Of a stretch of 64,000 nucleotides of DNA, positions 9,443 to 20,541 are shown in pieces (the first letter of the stretch is position 1; each line of letters begins with the position of its first letter). Origin of the DNA: Thioflexithrix psekupsensis (GTDB lineage Bacteria; Pseudomonadota; Gammaproteobacteria; Beggiatoales; Beggiatoaceae); the NCBI RefSeq assembly GCF_002149925.1, contig NZ_MSLT01000012.1:124001-188000 (forward strand), in the 5' to 3' direction. Made by a program: the position numbers and the translations under genes. Under the pieces are notes generated by a model. That model was not told where the DNA came from and searched no databases. It saw nothing but the letters and a program-made list of their open reading frames with translations.

Positions 9443-10045
9443 ATGGCAAAACCAGAACATCTCGCCATCCTTCAACAAGGGGTGAAAGCATGGAACGAAT
9501 GGCGTGCCAAAGCCTCTGAATGGGCAGATTTATCTGGCTCAAATTTATCAGGATTAAATCTGACCAAAGCCGATTTGTTCCGCGCCAACCTCAGCAAAGT
9601 CGATTTAAGCCATGCCAACTTATCGGGTTCAAACCTCTCTGGCGCAAATCTTTCCGAAGCCAATTTGACCCAAACCAATCTGAGCAAAGCCGACTTGAGC
9701 GAATCGAATTTGAGTGAATCCTATTTGTCAAAAACCAACTTGACAGGAGCGAATTTATCCGAGGCGAATCTGACCAAAGCCTATTTATTGGCTTCTTATC
9801 TTTCGGAGGCAAATCTTTCAGAGGCTAACTTATTTCGTGCTAATCTATACGAATCTGACTTATTTCGTGCTAACTTAACGGGTGCCAATTTATTTAAAAC
9901 AAACCTTAAAGAAGCCAACTTGATTGAAGCCTATTTAACCGGTGCTTGTTTATACAAAGCCAATTTAGCCGATGCCGATTTAACGGGCGCGAAATTGGAA
10001 GGTGCATTTTTTGAACATCCGCACACTGGCCATGGCGAAGCCTAA
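9443..10045 (+). CDS. Pentapeptide-repeat protein
   Basis: I choose the ATG at 9443 (200 residues). Its N-terminus MAKPEHLAILQQGVKAWNEW is typical of bacterial pentapeptide-repeat proteins, and AAGGAT lies upstream; an in-frame start at 9407 is less likely. Residues about 34-190 consist almost entirely of A(D/N)LXX repeats, roughly 30 of them (such as ANLSG, ADLFR, SNLSE), which fold into a right-handed quadrilateral beta-helix. There is no signal peptide or catalytic domain, so it is a cytoplasmic scaffold of unknown target. Some family members mimic DNA and protect gyrase, but nothing here shows that. Confidence 0.88.
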   Translation: MAKPEHLAILQQGVKAWNEWRAKASEWADLSGSNLSGLNLTKADLFRANLSKVDLSHANLSGSNLSGANLSEANLTQTNLSKADLSESNLSESYLSKTNLTGANLSEANLTKAYLLASYLSEANLSEANLFRANLYESDLFRANLTGANLFKTNLKEANLIEAYLTGACLYKANLADADLTGAKLEGAFFEHPHTGHGEA

Positions 10046-10111
10046 CAGCCACATACAGCCAAATTTGACCGTGTCGCCCCAACAACCCAACAGATTGGTT
10101 TGGAATTTATC

Positions 10112-10738
10112 ATGCGAACCATCCATTATTTTCTGTTTTCGACGATTTTTACACTTGCGGGCTGCACCACTTTACTCCCCACGCAGGAAATGAGCGACGC
10201 TCGCCAAGCCCTACAGGCCGCCCAATTGGTGCAAGCCGAGAAATATGCCCATCAACAAGTGCAAATGGCGACTTTTAAACTTAGCCATGCTGAACTGAAT
10301 TTTTCTGCGGGTAACGTCCAAAGCGCACGAGAACACGCCCTCAGTGCCAAAGAAGCCGCGATTGCCGCCCACACCATGGCTGTAGCACTTGTGAGGGCAG
10401 AAAATGTATTGCACACATTGCATCACTACGATACCCAAGCCGCAGAGGCCTTAAAAGCCACGTTGGAACAAGCACGCCATGCGGCTGAGACGGGTGATGT
10501 GCGTTCTACTTTATTCTACGCAGATGACACTTACCGCGCAGCCAAACAACGCTTGAATCCCTATTACTTGACTGAAGTCGAACAATGGTTGCACACCTGG
10601 CAGCAGCAGCATCCCCAATTATCCGATGAACAAATGGAATTAGTTCAGGCTATCCAAGCGGCTCTAGCCAACCAAAATGGCAACAAAGCCCGAGATTTAT
10701 TTCTCATGCTATCTACTTCGCCATTTCCAATACCGTAA
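10112..10738 (+). CDS. DUF4398-type helical lipoprotein
   Basis: From the ATG at 10112 the 208-residue protein has a signal peptide ending in a lipobox (TLAGC, Cys near 17). The rest is Ala/Gln-rich and alpha-helical: SDARQALQAAQLVQAEKYAHQQ resembles the DUF4398 domain, whose members carry repeated coiled-coil helices. Position +2 after the Cys is Thr, which suggests outer-membrane sorting. A TTG start four codons upstream is open but has no better ribosome site. It follows the pentapeptide gene by 66 bp, so the two could share a transcript. Function is unknown. Confidence 0.75.
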   Translation: MRTIHYFLFSTIFTLAGCTTLLPTQEMSDARQALQAAQLVQAEKYAHQQVQMATFKLSHAELNFSAGNVQSAREHALSAKEAAIAAHTMAVALVRAENVLHTLHHYDTQAAEALKATLEQARHAAETGDVRSTLFYADDTYRAAKQRLNPYYLTEVEQWLHTWQQQHPQLSDEQMELVQAIQAALANQNGNKARDLFLMLSTSPFPIP

Positions 10739-11111
10739 ACTATCCGTTATGATGAGCAAGTCTATCTGATCTACGTTTAGGCATTCGCCCACCAGGGTGG
10801 ACGGGATGATTATGTCAATATTAAATATGATACAGAAATGTCTGGTTTTTTGTAATAAAATGGCGTTACCGTACCTGACATCAAATCAAATCGAATCAAA
10901 TGATTCGTTTCATGGTTAAGATTCGACAGATGATTCACTTTATTATTGTGTGATGGATAAAAAGTTTGATTAAAGAAAAAATGATATACACAACGCGCTC
11001 TGATGGCTTTGACATTCAACATTACCTCGTGCTGGATCGCAGTTTAAAACGATGCTTGGTTTAAATTCGTCATGTCCTATTCCCCCCCGGCGCGGCAAGG
11101 AAATACACTTG
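10739..11111. other. Intergenic region without recognisable gene
   Basis: A 373-bp region before the YfiR-like gene. It contains short direct and inverted AT-rich repeats built on AATCAAAT/GATTCG words around 10880-10935. The minus-strand ORF across it lacks a ribosome site and looks random. It probably includes the promoter of the signalling operon. Confidence 0.4.
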
Positions 11112-11720
11112 ATGGGGATACGTGAAATCCACTCACCCTCACCGCAGTGGCGTGCGGGGGCTTGTCTTTTCGTATTGTTTTTTTTAGCGTTATTTACCCC
11201 TTATCGCGTGGGGGCAACGCCTTCTTTTGCAGAAGAATATCAATTGAAGGCAGTATTTTTATATAATTTTGCCAATTTTATCCATTGGCCGCCGTCTGTT
11301 TTTGAAGATGAGCAAACTCCGTTTTCTATTTGTCTTTTGGGGGATGATCCTTTTGGTCTGCAATTGGAGGCGGCTATTGAAGATCAACAAGCCAGAGGAC
11401 GGAATTTAGTGGTGCATCGTCTTGCGCATTGGTTGGAAGTCAGTGATTGTCACATTTTGTTTATTAGCGATTCGCAGCAGCAATATTTTGCTGATATTTA
11501 CCAATTCACCTGCCGTTATCCCATCTTAACCGTGGCTGAACATGATCGCTTTATCGAATCTGGGGGAATGATTCGATTTTTTAATTCAAACAAACGGGTG
11601 CGCTTAGAAATTAATCCCAATGCCATCGATCAAACTGGTTTGAAAGCTGATGCCAATTTGCTCAATCTTTCCAAAATTACACGTTCAGCTTTAGCCGCTT
11701 GTTCGGAAAACTTACCATGA
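11112..11720 (+). CDS. YfiR-like (DUF4154) periplasmic protein
   Basis: I use the ATG at 11112 (202 residues), preceded by AAGGAAA; an upstream start at 11052 would add 20 unconserved residues. A signal/transmembrane helix (about 18-38) ends near VGATPSFA. The mature part is the DUF4154 domain: [20 protein letters not shown], then [12 protein letters not shown], a central ISDSQQ segment, and a C-terminal [19 protein letters not shown]. In Pseudomonas, YfiR binds and inhibits the periplasmic domain of the cyclase YfiN. Here the stop overlaps the start of the large hybrid kinase (ATGA at 11717-11720), so translation is coupled and the kinase is the likely partner. Confidence 0.9.
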   Translation: MGIREIHSPSPQWRAGACLFVLFFLALFTPYRVGATPSFAEEYQLKAVFLYNFANFIHWPPSVFEDEQTPFSICLLGDDPFGLQLEAAIEDQQARGRNLVVHRLAHWLEVSDCHILFISDSQQQYFADIYQFTCRYPILTVAEHDRFIESGGMIRFFNSNKRVRLEINPNAIDQTGLKADANLLNLSKITRSALAACSENLP

Positions 11721-14700
11721 AAGTTTTTGCCGATTTATCCATCAAACGCAAATTGATTTTAATTGTCATGCTGACCAACAGCATTGCTTTACTAACGGCT
11801 TCCATATTCTTTGCCGCTAACGAATTAAATTCACTGCGTACAGCGATGATTCGAGATCACGGTATTTTAGCGAAAATTTTGGGAGCAAATACCACCGCTT
11901 CTTTAAGTTTTTTTGAGGCCGATTCGGCGACAGTGACATTAAGTGCATTAAGTGCAGAACCGCATGTGGTGGCGGCAGTTTTATACAATGCCCAAGGTGA
12001 TGTGTTTGCTCAATATGTCAGAGAAAATAATAACACTCGTTTTAAAGCCCCTTTAGTTGCCCCAGAAGGTCATCGTTTTTCTAGCAATCGTTTTGAATTA
12101 TTCGATGTCATTAATGTAAATAATAAAGATATTGGCACGATTTATATTCAATCTGATTTAGAAAAAATTTACGGCTTATTGTGGGAATATACGGGGATTA
12201 TTTTCACTATTTTGCTCATTTCAACATTAATTGCCTTTGTGATTTCAGCACGATTACAGGCTTTAATTTCTCGTCCTATTTTACATCTGGTAGAAATTGC
12301 GGATCGGGTTTCTCACAACAGTGATTATACCATTCGCGCCATTCGTTATGGGCGCGACGAATTGGGCATGTTAGTGGATGCATTTAATGAAATGTTATCG
12401 CAAATTCAAAACCGAGATGATATTTTAGCGCGCCACCGAGAACATTTAGAAGAACAAGTCAAATTACGTACGGCCGAATTATCCACCATTAATGTCGAAT
12501 TAGAACAAATGGTGCAAGATTTACAAGAGGCCAAAGAAGCCGCCGAAGTGGCCAGTCAAGCTAAAAGTGAATTTCTCGCCAATATGAGCCACGAAATTCG
12601 CACACCTATGAATGCGGTAATTGGCATGACCAGTTTATTGTCCGAAACCCAATTGACAGCAGAACAACGCGATTTCGTAGAAACCGTGCGCACCAGCGGC
12701 GATGCCTTATTGTCACTGATTAATGATATTTTAGATTTCTCAAAAATTGATGCGGGTAAATTAGAATTAGAAGCGCATCCGTTTCATTTGCGCGAATGCG
12801 TAGAATCGGCTTTAGACTTAGTGGCTCCGCGAGCGGCGGAGAAAAAAATAGAATTAGCCAGTTTCTTTGATCATCAAGTGCCTGCATTTTTATGCGGAGA
12901 TATGACGCGCTTACGCCAAATTTTAGTCAATTTATTAAGCAACGCGGTTAAATTTACTGACAGTGGCGAAGTCATCATTATGATTTCTAGCCAACATCTT
13001 GGCGATAATAAAATAGAAATGTATTTTGCCGTTAAAGACACGGGAATTGGCATTCCTAAAGATCGTATGGATCGTTTATTCCGTTCTTTTAGCCAAGTCG
13101 ATACGTCAATGACACGCAAATATGGTGGCACGGGATTAGGTTTAGCGATTAGTCGCCATTTATGCGAATTAATGGGGGGACGAATTTGGGTAGAAAGTGA
13201 AATGAATCATGGTTCTACTTTTCATTTTACCATTATCGTTGAGGCAGTGGCACAACACACGGCTGATTTTGAAGAATCAGCCCGACTTAAATTACAGAAT
13301 AAACGCATTTTAGTGGTCGATGATAATCATACCAATTGCCGCATTTTAACGCTGCAATTGAAATCGTGGGGAATTATCACCGAGGAGGCCGTGGATGGCA
13401 GAGAAGCATTGCGCAAACTTTCTCGTAAAGATAGCTTTCCCGATTTGGCTATTTTAGACATGCGAATGCCTTCGATGAGTGGACATGAATTAGCCAAAGC
13501 CATTCGTACTGAGCATCCTTCCACCGCGTTACCACTGGTTATGCTGACTTCATTGGGACGGCAACAGGCTGATTTTGATACAGGATTATTTGTTGCTTAT
13601 TTGACCAAACCTGTTAAAACATCACAATTATTTACTTGCTTATTAGATGTACTTTATAAGAAAGAAAGAGCAAGTAAACCTGCTTTAGAAAGCGAATTAA
13701 ATTCTAGTAATAGCACACCAAATCTATTAGAAGGACAGCAACGCCCATTACGGATTTTATTAGCTGAAGACAATGTGACCAATCAAAAGGTTGCTTCATT
13801 AACATTAAAACGAATTAGTTATGAGGCCGATATTGCTAATAATGGGCGAGAAGTTCTAGCGGCTTTAGAATTGAAAAGATATGACGTGATTTTAATGGAT
13901 GTGCAAATGCCAGAAATGGACGGCATGGAAGCCACCCGACAAATTTTAGAACGCTGGCCACAACCCGAAAAACGCCCCTACATCGTGGCCATGACCGCAC
14001 ACGCCATGCGCGGTTATCGAGAAAAATGTTTGGCAGCGGGTATGGATGATTACGTCACCAAACCCATTCGAGCTGAGGAATTGGTTTTAGCGTTGCAACG
14101 CTGTCCGTTGCGTCGCCCCATTAAAGCCGTTACTGAATCGGCGATACCCGTTGTTATATCGCCCACAATTCCCGAATCTTCTCCCGTTAAATCCGTTATT
14201 CCTGAGCTTCCAATGCGTGACTCTTCTACCCCAAAAATAAACCACGAACGGGTTGCCACATTACAGCAACACGCCAAAAAGGCTTTACTCACTTTGGTGG
14301 GAGAAGAAGAGCCTGAATTGGTGGTTGAATTAATCGAAACTTATTTGCAAAGCAGCGAACAATTAGTGACGCAATTGCAACAAGCCATCACCACACAAGA
14401 TGCACCACAATTAGAAATTGCTGCCCACAGTTTAAAATCAAGCAGTGCCAGTTTAGGCGCGGATTCTTTGGCTGAACAATGTAAATTTATTGAGCAGCAA
14501 GCGCGAGAAAAAAAGTTATCCGCTCTCAATACTTCCATTGAACAAACTGTTATTGAATATCGCCACTTTGAAGCCGCATTAACACAATTATTGCTCACTT
14601 TGAATGCGCCCGTACATTTGCAGAAAACGGAAAAAATTAGCATTCCCATTCCTGAAAAACCTCAAGCGGCTGTTCCTGTTTATCAAACCACGCCACTTGA

Positions 14701-17188
14701 TATTTTACAAAACCAAGTTAAACAGGCTTTAGAGGATTTATTGGGTGATGATGAAGAATTAATGCGCGAATTATTAGAAACTTATTTAAGCAGTAGCGCG
14801 CCTTTATTAAAGGAAATTATTCAAGCCGAATTAGTACAAGATGCCGAGCGTTTGGAGCGTGCCGCGCACAGTTTAAAATCAAGCAGTGCCAGTTTGGGGG
14901 CGATTTTCTTAGCGGATTGTTGCAAACAATTAGAGCAAAGTGGCCGCCAACGGGATTTAGTGGGCATCGCGCCTTTAGTGCAACAATTGCAATTAGAATA
15001 TCAGCATTTAACCCAAATTTTGCACGCTACTTTAGGTCACCAACCCCTTTCTTCAGAAAAGGCAATGGCTGAATCTAAAAATGTAGTGATTCAGATTGTC
15101 CATGAGGAAAATGATAAGCCAGAAATTAATCAATTAGCCCAAGCAATTCAATTGCATTTAAAGGCTTTTATTGATATTAATAATCCAGAATTAATGCACG
15201 ATTTACTCAGTACTTTTCTGGAAGAAAGTCGAGCGCAATTAAAACAACTGAAAGAAGCCGTGTCACAACGCTCCCCAGAGCGCGTCACTCGTTTAGCCCA
15301 TAGTTTGCGCTCAGGCAGCAGCAATTTAGGGGCAGTGAGTTTAGCGGATTTGTTGCAACGCTTAGAAAATCAAGGGCGACAACAAGCAATTGGTCAAAAC
15401 AGTCATTTATTATTGGCAGAATTAAGTCAAGAATATCAAATATTAGAAGGGGCTTTAACCCAAATTATTCGCGGTGTTGAACCTTATTTGGGACGAAATG
15501 CTTCCGCTTCTACCACTTCACAAATTCAACAACTTGAAACCGTGCCTGTAGCCGTAGAAAAAATGTCTACCGCTTCAGCATTAGATCAAAGTTTAATTCA
15601 AGGATTATATGAGTTAATTCATTCCACTTTAGTCGAATTAGTGGGCGAAGATATACCTGAATTAATTGTTGAATTAACCCAAACTTATCAGTCTGATGCC
15701 GAAGAATTAATGACGCAATGTCGTCAAGCTATCGCTGAAAAAGATGCCGCACGCATTCGCCATTGCGCCCATACTTTAAAATCAAGCAGCGGTAATTTAG
15801 GCTTAAATAAATTGGCTGAATTGTGTTTTTCCTTAGAACAATGCGGCCGCGAGAATCAATTGGCTGACGTGGAAAGTCTATTTACCGAATTAGATACCTT
15901 ATACCAACATGTTAAAGTGGCTTTAGCCCGTTTATTAGGACAAGAAGAACCCACCCCAATTACTAAAATTACTAATACGGCAGCACATGCAGAAAATCAT
16001 CAACCTCCCCTTTTAATCCCTACTGATTTGGCAGTGGAAAAAAAAAATGAGGTCTTAAAAGAAAATGTCCCTTTTCCTGTCATTTTACCTTTAGCGGCTC
16101 CCGATCCCGACCCCCACAAAACAAAAATTTTAGTGGTTGATGATCAGCCTTACGATTCACTATTAATTAGCCGTTATTTAATGGCTGAAGGTTATCAAGT
16201 CATTACCGCAAATAGCGGCAAAGATGCCTTGTCATTATTGTCTTCAGAAAATCCAACTTTGGTTTTATCCGATGTGATGATGCCTGAAATGAATGGTTTT
16301 GAAGTGTGCCAGCGCATTAAGCAAAATCCTCACAGTGCATTAACGCCTGTGGTTTTAATTACTTCCTTAGATGGACAACATGATCGCATTCATGGTTTAC
16401 AAGCGGGTGCGGATGAGTTTCTTTCCAAGCCCATTAATCGAGAAGAATTAATGGCACGGGTGCGTTCTTTAATTCGTTATCAAAATACCCGAATGCGTTT
16501 AGAAGAAGAGCGACAAACTTATTTAAAGAATTTATTTAAACGCTATGTTTCTCCCAATTTAGTCGATGAAATTTTGCAGCATCCCGAACAAGCCGCAGAA
16601 ACATTTCTCGTCGATTTACAAACTCGTCAAGAAGCCGCGGTGATGTTTGCTGATTTGCGTGGCTTTACCGCGATGTCAGAAATGTTAAAACCGAAAGAAG
16701 TGGTGGCATTATTAAATGCGTTTTTTACCATGCTGACTGAAGTGGCTTATCGCTATGATGGAACGGTGTTTAATATGGCGGGAGATTGCTTATTAATTGG
16801 TTTCGGCGTGCCATTTGCGCAGGACGACGATGCCTGTCGCGCTTTAGCAGCGGCCACAGAAATGCAGCAAGAATTTATTGCATTAGAACAAGAATGGTTA
16901 AATACTTATCACGTTAAAGTCGGTTTAGGTATTGGCATTAATAAAGGCGATATGATTGTGGGTAATGTGGGTTCTCCCAGCTACATGAATTATACCATTA
17001 TTGGCGATAGCGTAAATGTGGCTTCTCGTTTGGTCAATTTAGCGGGATCGGGAGAAGTCATTATTTCTGATAGCGTGTATCAGATGGTGCAACATCTCCC
17101 CACCGCCCATCACGCCGAAGCCATGCCTCCCACTAATTTAAAAGGCAAATCATTACCACAAAAAATTTATCGCGTTCGCTGCCGTTAA
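11717..17188 (+). CDS. Giant hybrid sensor kinase: CHASE8-like, HAMP, HisKA-HATPase, REC-REC, four HPt, REC, adenylate/guanylate cyclase
   Basis: An 1,823-residue inner-membrane protein. Order: TM1 (about 13-35), a periplasmic CHASE8-like sensor, TM2 (about 157-180), HAMP, a coiled coil and HisKA with His292 in SHEIRTP. Next come HATPase ([17 protein letters not shown]), REC1 (Asp in LAILDMRMP, about 528-645) and REC2 (Asp in VILMDVQMP, about 676-796). Four HPt domains follow, with His near 904, 1051, 1195 and 1352 (AHSLKSSS-type motifs), then REC3 (about 1469-1588, LVLSDVMMP) and a class III cyclase domain (about 1605-1820). The cyclase metal aspartates are present (FADLRGF, AGDCLL), but the usual base-recognising Lys four residues before the second Asp is Asn. 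It is probably a phosphorelay ending in cyclic-nucleotide output. The start overlaps the YfiR-like gene. Confidence 0.92.
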   Translation: MKVFADLSIKRKLILIVMLTNSIALLTASIFFAANELNSLRTAMIRDHGILAKILGANTTASLSFFEADSATVTLSALSAEPHVVAAVLYNAQGDVFAQYVRENNNTRFKAPLVAPEGHRFSSNRFELFDVINVNNKDIGTIYIQSDLEKIYGLLWEYTGIIFTILLISTLIAFVISARLQALISRPILHLVEIADRVSHNSDYTIRAIRYGRDELGMLVDAFNEMLSQIQNRDDILARHREHLEEQVKLRTAELSTINVELEQMVQDLQEAKEAAEVASQAKSEFLANMSHEIRTPMNAVIGMTSLLSETQLTAEQRDFVETVRTSGDALLSLINDILDFSKIDAGKLELEAHPFHLRECVESALDLVAPRAAEKKIELASFFDHQVPAFLCGDMTRLRQILVNLLSNAVKFTDSGEVIIMISSQHLGDNKIEMYFAVKDTGIGIPKDRMDRLFRSFSQVDTSMTRKYGGTGLGLAISRHLCELMGGRIWVESEMNHGSTFHFTIIVEAVAQHTADFEESARLKLQNKRILVVDDNHTNCRILTLQLKSWGIITEEAVDGREALRKLSRKDSFPDLAILDMRMPSMSGHELAKAIRTEHPSTALPLVMLTSLGRQQADFDTGLFVAYLTKPVKTSQLFTCLLDVLYKKERASKPALESELNSSNSTPNLLEGQQRPLRILLAEDNVTNQKVASLTLKRISYEADIANNGREVLAALELKRYDVILMDVQMPEMDGMEATRQILERWPQPEKRPYIVAMTAHAMRGYREKCLAAGMDDYVTKPIRAEELVLALQRCPLRRPIKAVTESAIPVVISPTIPESSPVKSVIPELPMRDSSTPKINHERVATLQQHAKKALLTLVGEEEPELVVELIETYLQSSEQLVTQLQQAITTQDAPQLEIAAHSLKSSSASLGADSLAEQCKFIEQQAREKKLSALNTSIEQTVIEYRHFEAALTQLLLTLNAPVHLQKTEKISIPIPEKPQAAVPVYQTTPLDILQNQVKQALEDLLGDDEELMRELLETYLSSSAPLLKEIIQAELVQDAERLERAAHSLKSSSASLGAIFLADCCKQLEQSGRQRDLVGIAPLVQQLQLEYQHLTQILHATLGHQPLSSEKAMAESKNVVIQIVHEENDKPEINQLAQAIQLHLKAFIDINNPELMHDLLSTFLEESRAQLKQLKEAVSQRSPERVTRLAHSLRSGSSNLGAVSLADLLQRLENQGRQQAIGQNSHLLLAELSQEYQILEGALTQIIRGVEPYLGRNASASTTSQIQQLETVPVAVEKMSTASALDQSLIQGLYELIHSTLVELVGEDIPELIVELTQTYQSDAEELMTQCRQAIAEKDAARIRHCAHTLKSSSGNLGLNKLAELCFSLEQCGRENQLADVESLFTELDTLYQHVKVALARLLGQEEPTPITKITNTAAHAENHQPPLLIPTDLAVEKKNEVLKENVPFPVILPLAAPDPDPHKTKILVVDDQPYDSLLISRYLMAEGYQVITANSGKDALSLLSSENPTLVLSDVMMPEMNGFEVCQRIKQNPHSALTPVVLITSLDGQHDRIHGLQAGADEFLSKPINREELMARVRSLIRYQNTRMRLEEERQTYLKNLFKRYVSPNLVDEILQHPEQAAETFLVDLQTRQEAAVMFADLRGFTAMSEMLKPKEVVALLNAFFTMLTEVAYRYDGTVFNMAGDCLLIGFGVPFAQDDDACRALAAATEMQQEFIALEQEWLNTYHVKVGLGIGINKGDMIVGNVGSPSYMNYTIIGDSVNVASRLVNLAGSGEVIISDSVYQMVQHLPTAHHAEAMPPTNLKGKSLPQKIYRVRCR

Positions 17189-17223
17189 AATAAGATTTAA
17201 TTCATACCCTTCTTTGCTTATTA

Positions 17224-19053
17224 ATGAAAAAACGCCTTCACAATAAACATATTATTACGCTTACCGTCATTAGTGTCCTTTTTTTGGTACTGGCACTGAG
17301 CGTTATGGCGTGGTTTCGTTTGCAGACCATTAACGCGCATTTAGAACAAATTGTTAAACACAATAATGTCAAAATTGAATTAGCCACACGCATGTACAAT
17401 GCGGCGCAAGAATGGCTGCAAAAATTATACGAGATACAGTTATTATCCGACACCACACAACAACGAAAAGCCTATGATCGTTTTGAACAATTAACCGATA
17501 TATTTTTAGATGCCTCTGAACAATTAGAACGCCAACCATTAAGCGATATAGAAACCGCACAATTAACTCGTGCCACTCAATTTGCAATGCGGGCTTTGGA
17601 TCATGTGTTATTGTTTATTCATCACCGTTTGCAAGGCAAAAATCACGAAGCAGAAAAATCTTATGACATCATTCTGCCCATGCAGAAGATGATTTTAAAT
17701 TCATTAGATGAATTTCTCGCTTATCAACGCGAACAAACCCGTCTTGCAGAACAAAATGCCACAGAAACTTATCAACAAGCCATTTTTTGGCTTTTAGTGC
17801 TTGGCATTATTGCGGTGATGGTGATTATTTTATTGGGATTTTGGGTGTTTAATAATATTGAACAAACGCAAGCCCAATTGCTTTACGCCAAAGAAGAAGC
17901 CGAAGCGGCCAGCCGCGTTAAAAGTGACTTTTTAGCCAATGTTAGCCATGAAATTCGCACGCCCATGAATGCGGTCATTGGCATGAGCCAATTGTTATTA
18001 GAAACCTCCTTGTCTCATGAACAACGCGAATTGGTCGAAACCATTCATGTCAGTGGTGATGCGTTTTTAAAATTAATTAACGATATTTTAGATTTTTCTA
18101 AACTCGAATCAGGCGCGTTAAAATTAGACGTTAAAGAATTTGAACTATATGAATTAATCGAAAATTGCTTAGAAAAAACAGCCAGCAAATTAAAAAATAA
18201 ACCGATTGATTTATCTTTATCTTTTGACGAACAAACGCCCACCCGAATCGCAGGCGATCCCAACCGTTTTCAACAAGTGTTATCGCACTTATTAGATAAT
18301 GCAGTGAAATTTACTGATAGTGGAGAAATTCGTTTAAAAGTGATTAGCCGCGTTTTAGACAGTTCTCGTTTAGAATTATATGTCACTGTGCAAGATACAG
18401 GCGTGGGCATTCCACCCGAACGTTTAGGCAGTTTATTTCAATCTTTTAGCCAAGTCGATACCTCATCAACACGACGTTATGGCGGGACGGGAATTGGATT
18501 GGCTTTATGTCGGCAATTAAGCCAATTAATGGGCGGCACATTATGGGTGACAAGTCAGGTAGGAATTGGCTCTACTTTTCACTTTACAGTGGTGGTGAAA
18601 CCGCTGCACTTATCCGAACCATTCAATGAGCCTGAAGAAGAAGTCAATGATTCATTATTGCCTGATGTGCGTTTACTATTAGTGGAAGATAATAAAACCA
18701 ATCAAAAAGTGGCGCAATTAATTTTGCGGCGATTGGGACATGAAGTGGATATTGTCGATAATGGACAAATGGCATTAGAAGCCATTGAACATCACGCTTA
18801 TGATGTGGTATTTATGGACATTCAAATGCCTGAATTAGACGGCATAGAAACCACAAAACATATTCATAAACGCTGGCCCCCCGATCAACGCCCTTACATT
18901 ATCGCCATGACCGCACACGCACTGCGCGGAGATCGAGAAAAATGTTTGGCCGCAGGAATGGATGATTATGTGTCTAAACCGATTAAATTAGATGCCTTAG
19001 CCGAAGCCTTAGAACGCTGGAGATTGCGTAAAGAATCGACTAAACCGCGTTAA
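17224..19053 (+). CDS. Hybrid sensor histidine kinase with receiver
   Basis: A 609-residue protein. TM1 (about 12-32), an all-helical periplasmic region (about 35-185) like a four-helix bundle sensor, and TM2 (about 188-210) precede HisKA with His242 in [15 protein letters not shown]. The HATPase domain carries DTGVGIP and GGTGIGLAL, and the C-terminal receiver (about 480-600) has Asp532 in VVFMDIQMP. There is no HPt domain and no DNA-binding output. The gene starts 35 bp after the four-HPt kinase on the same strand, and its receiver closely resembles that kinase's REC2 (shared [19 protein letters not shown] and SKPI/TKPI segments). It may donate phosphate to the neighbour's HPt domains. Confidence 0.92.
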   Translation: MKKRLHNKHIITLTVISVLFLVLALSVMAWFRLQTINAHLEQIVKHNNVKIELATRMYNAAQEWLQKLYEIQLLSDTTQQRKAYDRFEQLTDIFLDASEQLERQPLSDIETAQLTRATQFAMRALDHVLLFIHHRLQGKNHEAEKSYDIILPMQKMILNSLDEFLAYQREQTRLAEQNATETYQQAIFWLLVLGIIAVMVIILLGFWVFNNIEQTQAQLLYAKEEAEAASRVKSDFLANVSHEIRTPMNAVIGMSQLLLETSLSHEQRELVETIHVSGDAFLKLINDILDFSKLESGALKLDVKEFELYELIENCLEKTASKLKNKPIDLSLSFDEQTPTRIAGDPNRFQQVLSHLLDNAVKFTDSGEIRLKVISRVLDSSRLELYVTVQDTGVGIPPERLGSLFQSFSQVDTSSTRRYGGTGIGLALCRQLSQLMGGTLWVTSQVGIGSTFHFTVVVKPLHLSEPFNEPEEEVNDSLLPDVRLLLVEDNKTNQKVAQLILRRLGHEVDIVDNGQMALEAIEHHAYDVVFMDIQMPELDGIETTKHIHKRWPPDQRPYIIAMTAHALRGDREKCLAAGMDDYVSKPIKLDALAEALERWRLRKESTKPR

Positions 19054-19069
19054 TTCTGAGATTCCGACG

Positions 19070-19636
19070 CTATGGATTTATCATTTTTTCAAGAAGATAA
19101 TAAGCAGGTTTATTTTCTTCTGATTTGTTTTCTTGCAAATAGCGACATAATTGTTTAATTTCTATCAAAGTCAATTGATCGACACGGCCGGGGCGAGAGT
19201 AAACACAATACCGCGCTTGATCCGCAGTGGCAACTTGTTTCTGACGATCCACGAATTGATCCACAAAATCAATTAAATCAAGCCGTTTCAGCAGTAAAAA
19301 ATGTGTCTGTTGTTCAATCGCCAACAAATCAGCCTGTCCTGCATACAACCAGCCGCGATCACTGGGACGCACGCCGTGCAGTTCTATCCACAACCATTGA
19401 TCTTGTACGGTGACATCTTGTCGCCGAATGCGCTTCATGGCTTTGACATCCACCTTGAAACGGCGCGGCGGCTTTTCTATCACACAATCCCAATGCTCAT
19501 GCTTATCTGCATGTTCTGATGCGCGCTGCACCTGCCAACCGCGTTGTTGTATCAGCGCGATAAATTGGTCTTCGGCGCGTTGTCCCTGTTCTAAACAGTG
19601 GTGTCGATCATATTGATTACGACGCGCTTCAGACAT
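19070..19636 (-). CDS. Hypothetical protein with PD-(D/E)XK nuclease-like core
   Basis: A 188-residue cytoplasmic protein with no family I recognise by name. Residues 20-65 resemble the PD-(D/E)XK nuclease core: a helix with Glu (GQRAEDQF), then HWDCVI with Asp near 50, an 11-residue gap and FKVDVKAMKR, where Asp-Val-Lys would stand for the (D/E)xK half. The remaining sequence is helical with many Gln. Its start overlaps the end of the upstream gene (19629-20318) by 8 bp, so the two are translationally coupled. The nuclease reading is inference from motif spacing only. Confidence 0.55.
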   Translation of the reverse strand: MSEARRNQYDRHHCLEQGQRAEDQFIALIQQRGWQVQRASEHADKHEHWDCVIEKPPRRFKVDVKAMKRIRRQDVTVQDQWLWIELHGVRPSDRGWLYAGQADLLAIEQQTHFLLLKRLDLIDFVDQFVDRQKQVATADQARYCVYSRPGRVDQLTLIEIKQLCRYLQENKSEENKPAYYLLEKMINP

Positions 19637-20318
19637 CTACTTTAGGAGATTCGGCAAATAAAGGTTTTAATTTCTTTAAATGCTGCTCTAAATTGCCAGA
19701 TAAAAATGAAGAAATGGAAAATAAAGTAGACAACACATCTAAAGTCGAATCCGCCTCACTGGCAGCACGAATGCGTTGCAGAAAATCGTAATTAACCGTT
19801 TGCAATTCTTCATAATGACGTTTTAAGCCTGTTAATTCTAAATCGGCTTCTCGCCCGTCTTGATGTACGAAATATTGGGTTAATAAATAAGAAGTGGTGG
19901 CGCGAAAAACAATTTCTTCAATCGAAGCAAATGGCAAATGATAATGCGCCATGCCGCGCATCCGCGACAAAATCGGACAGGCACTGGTGGCCATGACAAA
20001 TCCAATTAAAGCCCGTAGACCGGTTTGCGCATCACAGCGTTTAAAATATTCCCGTTCGGGCGTTAATACGCGCACATCCGCCACGCTGCACGATAAAATC
20101 TCCCGAAAACCCAAAATAATCTCTTTGGCATCAATCGCCACCGGACAATGCGAATAATCCTCTGGACGCAAAGGACAATTGGCACATTGGTGAAAATCCA
20201 ATTCTGTCCAAGTGGGATAATCTTCTCGATCCAAAATATCCGCACGGGGTCTTTCAAAATTAATCTTATAATTCAACACCTTGCCATCATCCATGCTGAA
20301 GGTGTATTCAATAAACAT
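19629..20318 (-). CDS. DUF6901-like Cys-rich conserved protein, paralogue A
   Basis: The start at 20318 gives 229 residues beginning MFIEYTFSMDDGKVLNY, which aligns directly with its paralogue at 20542-21210; an ATG six codons upstream (20336) is also open. The N-terminal half has a conserved FHQCANCPL...SHCPVAID block, where three Cys and two His suggest a metal site. A second conserved block is TPEREYFKR.DAQTGLRA.IGFVMA. The C-terminal half is helical. I recall this pattern as DUF6901, function unknown. The gene overlaps the nuclease-like gene downstream by 8 bp. Confidence 0.68.
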   Translation of the reverse strand: MFIEYTFSMDDGKVLNYKINFERPRADILDREDYPTWTELDFHQCANCPLRPEDYSHCPVAIDAKEIILGFREILSCSVADVRVLTPEREYFKRCDAQTGLRALIGFVMATSACPILSRMRGMAHYHLPFASIEEIVFRATTSYLLTQYFVHQDGREADLELTGLKRHYEELQTVNYDFLQRIRAASEADSTLDVLSTLFSISSFLSGNLEQHLKKLKPLFAESPKVDV

Positions 20319-20541
20319 TTTCCCTTGATCAAACATTGTTTGGCTTACCGAAGGATAGCAAATGAAACCCGATTAATTAAATGAATTAATCCCGATAGCA
20401 CGCGCAAAGATGCCGCTTATTAACAGTGTGACTCATCTTCTCATATTCTCATAATCACTGGGTTTTAGTCAAAAAAAAGCAAGGTGCGGTGTGCAAAAAA
20501 GGCCGTGCTAAAGCCAATTTCTTACCGCACAATCCCATTTT

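Noticed and set aside
9520-10020. CRISPR-like periodic DNA repeats
   Set aside because: The periodicity is 15 bp and in frame; it comes from pentapeptide-repeat codons, with no spacers.
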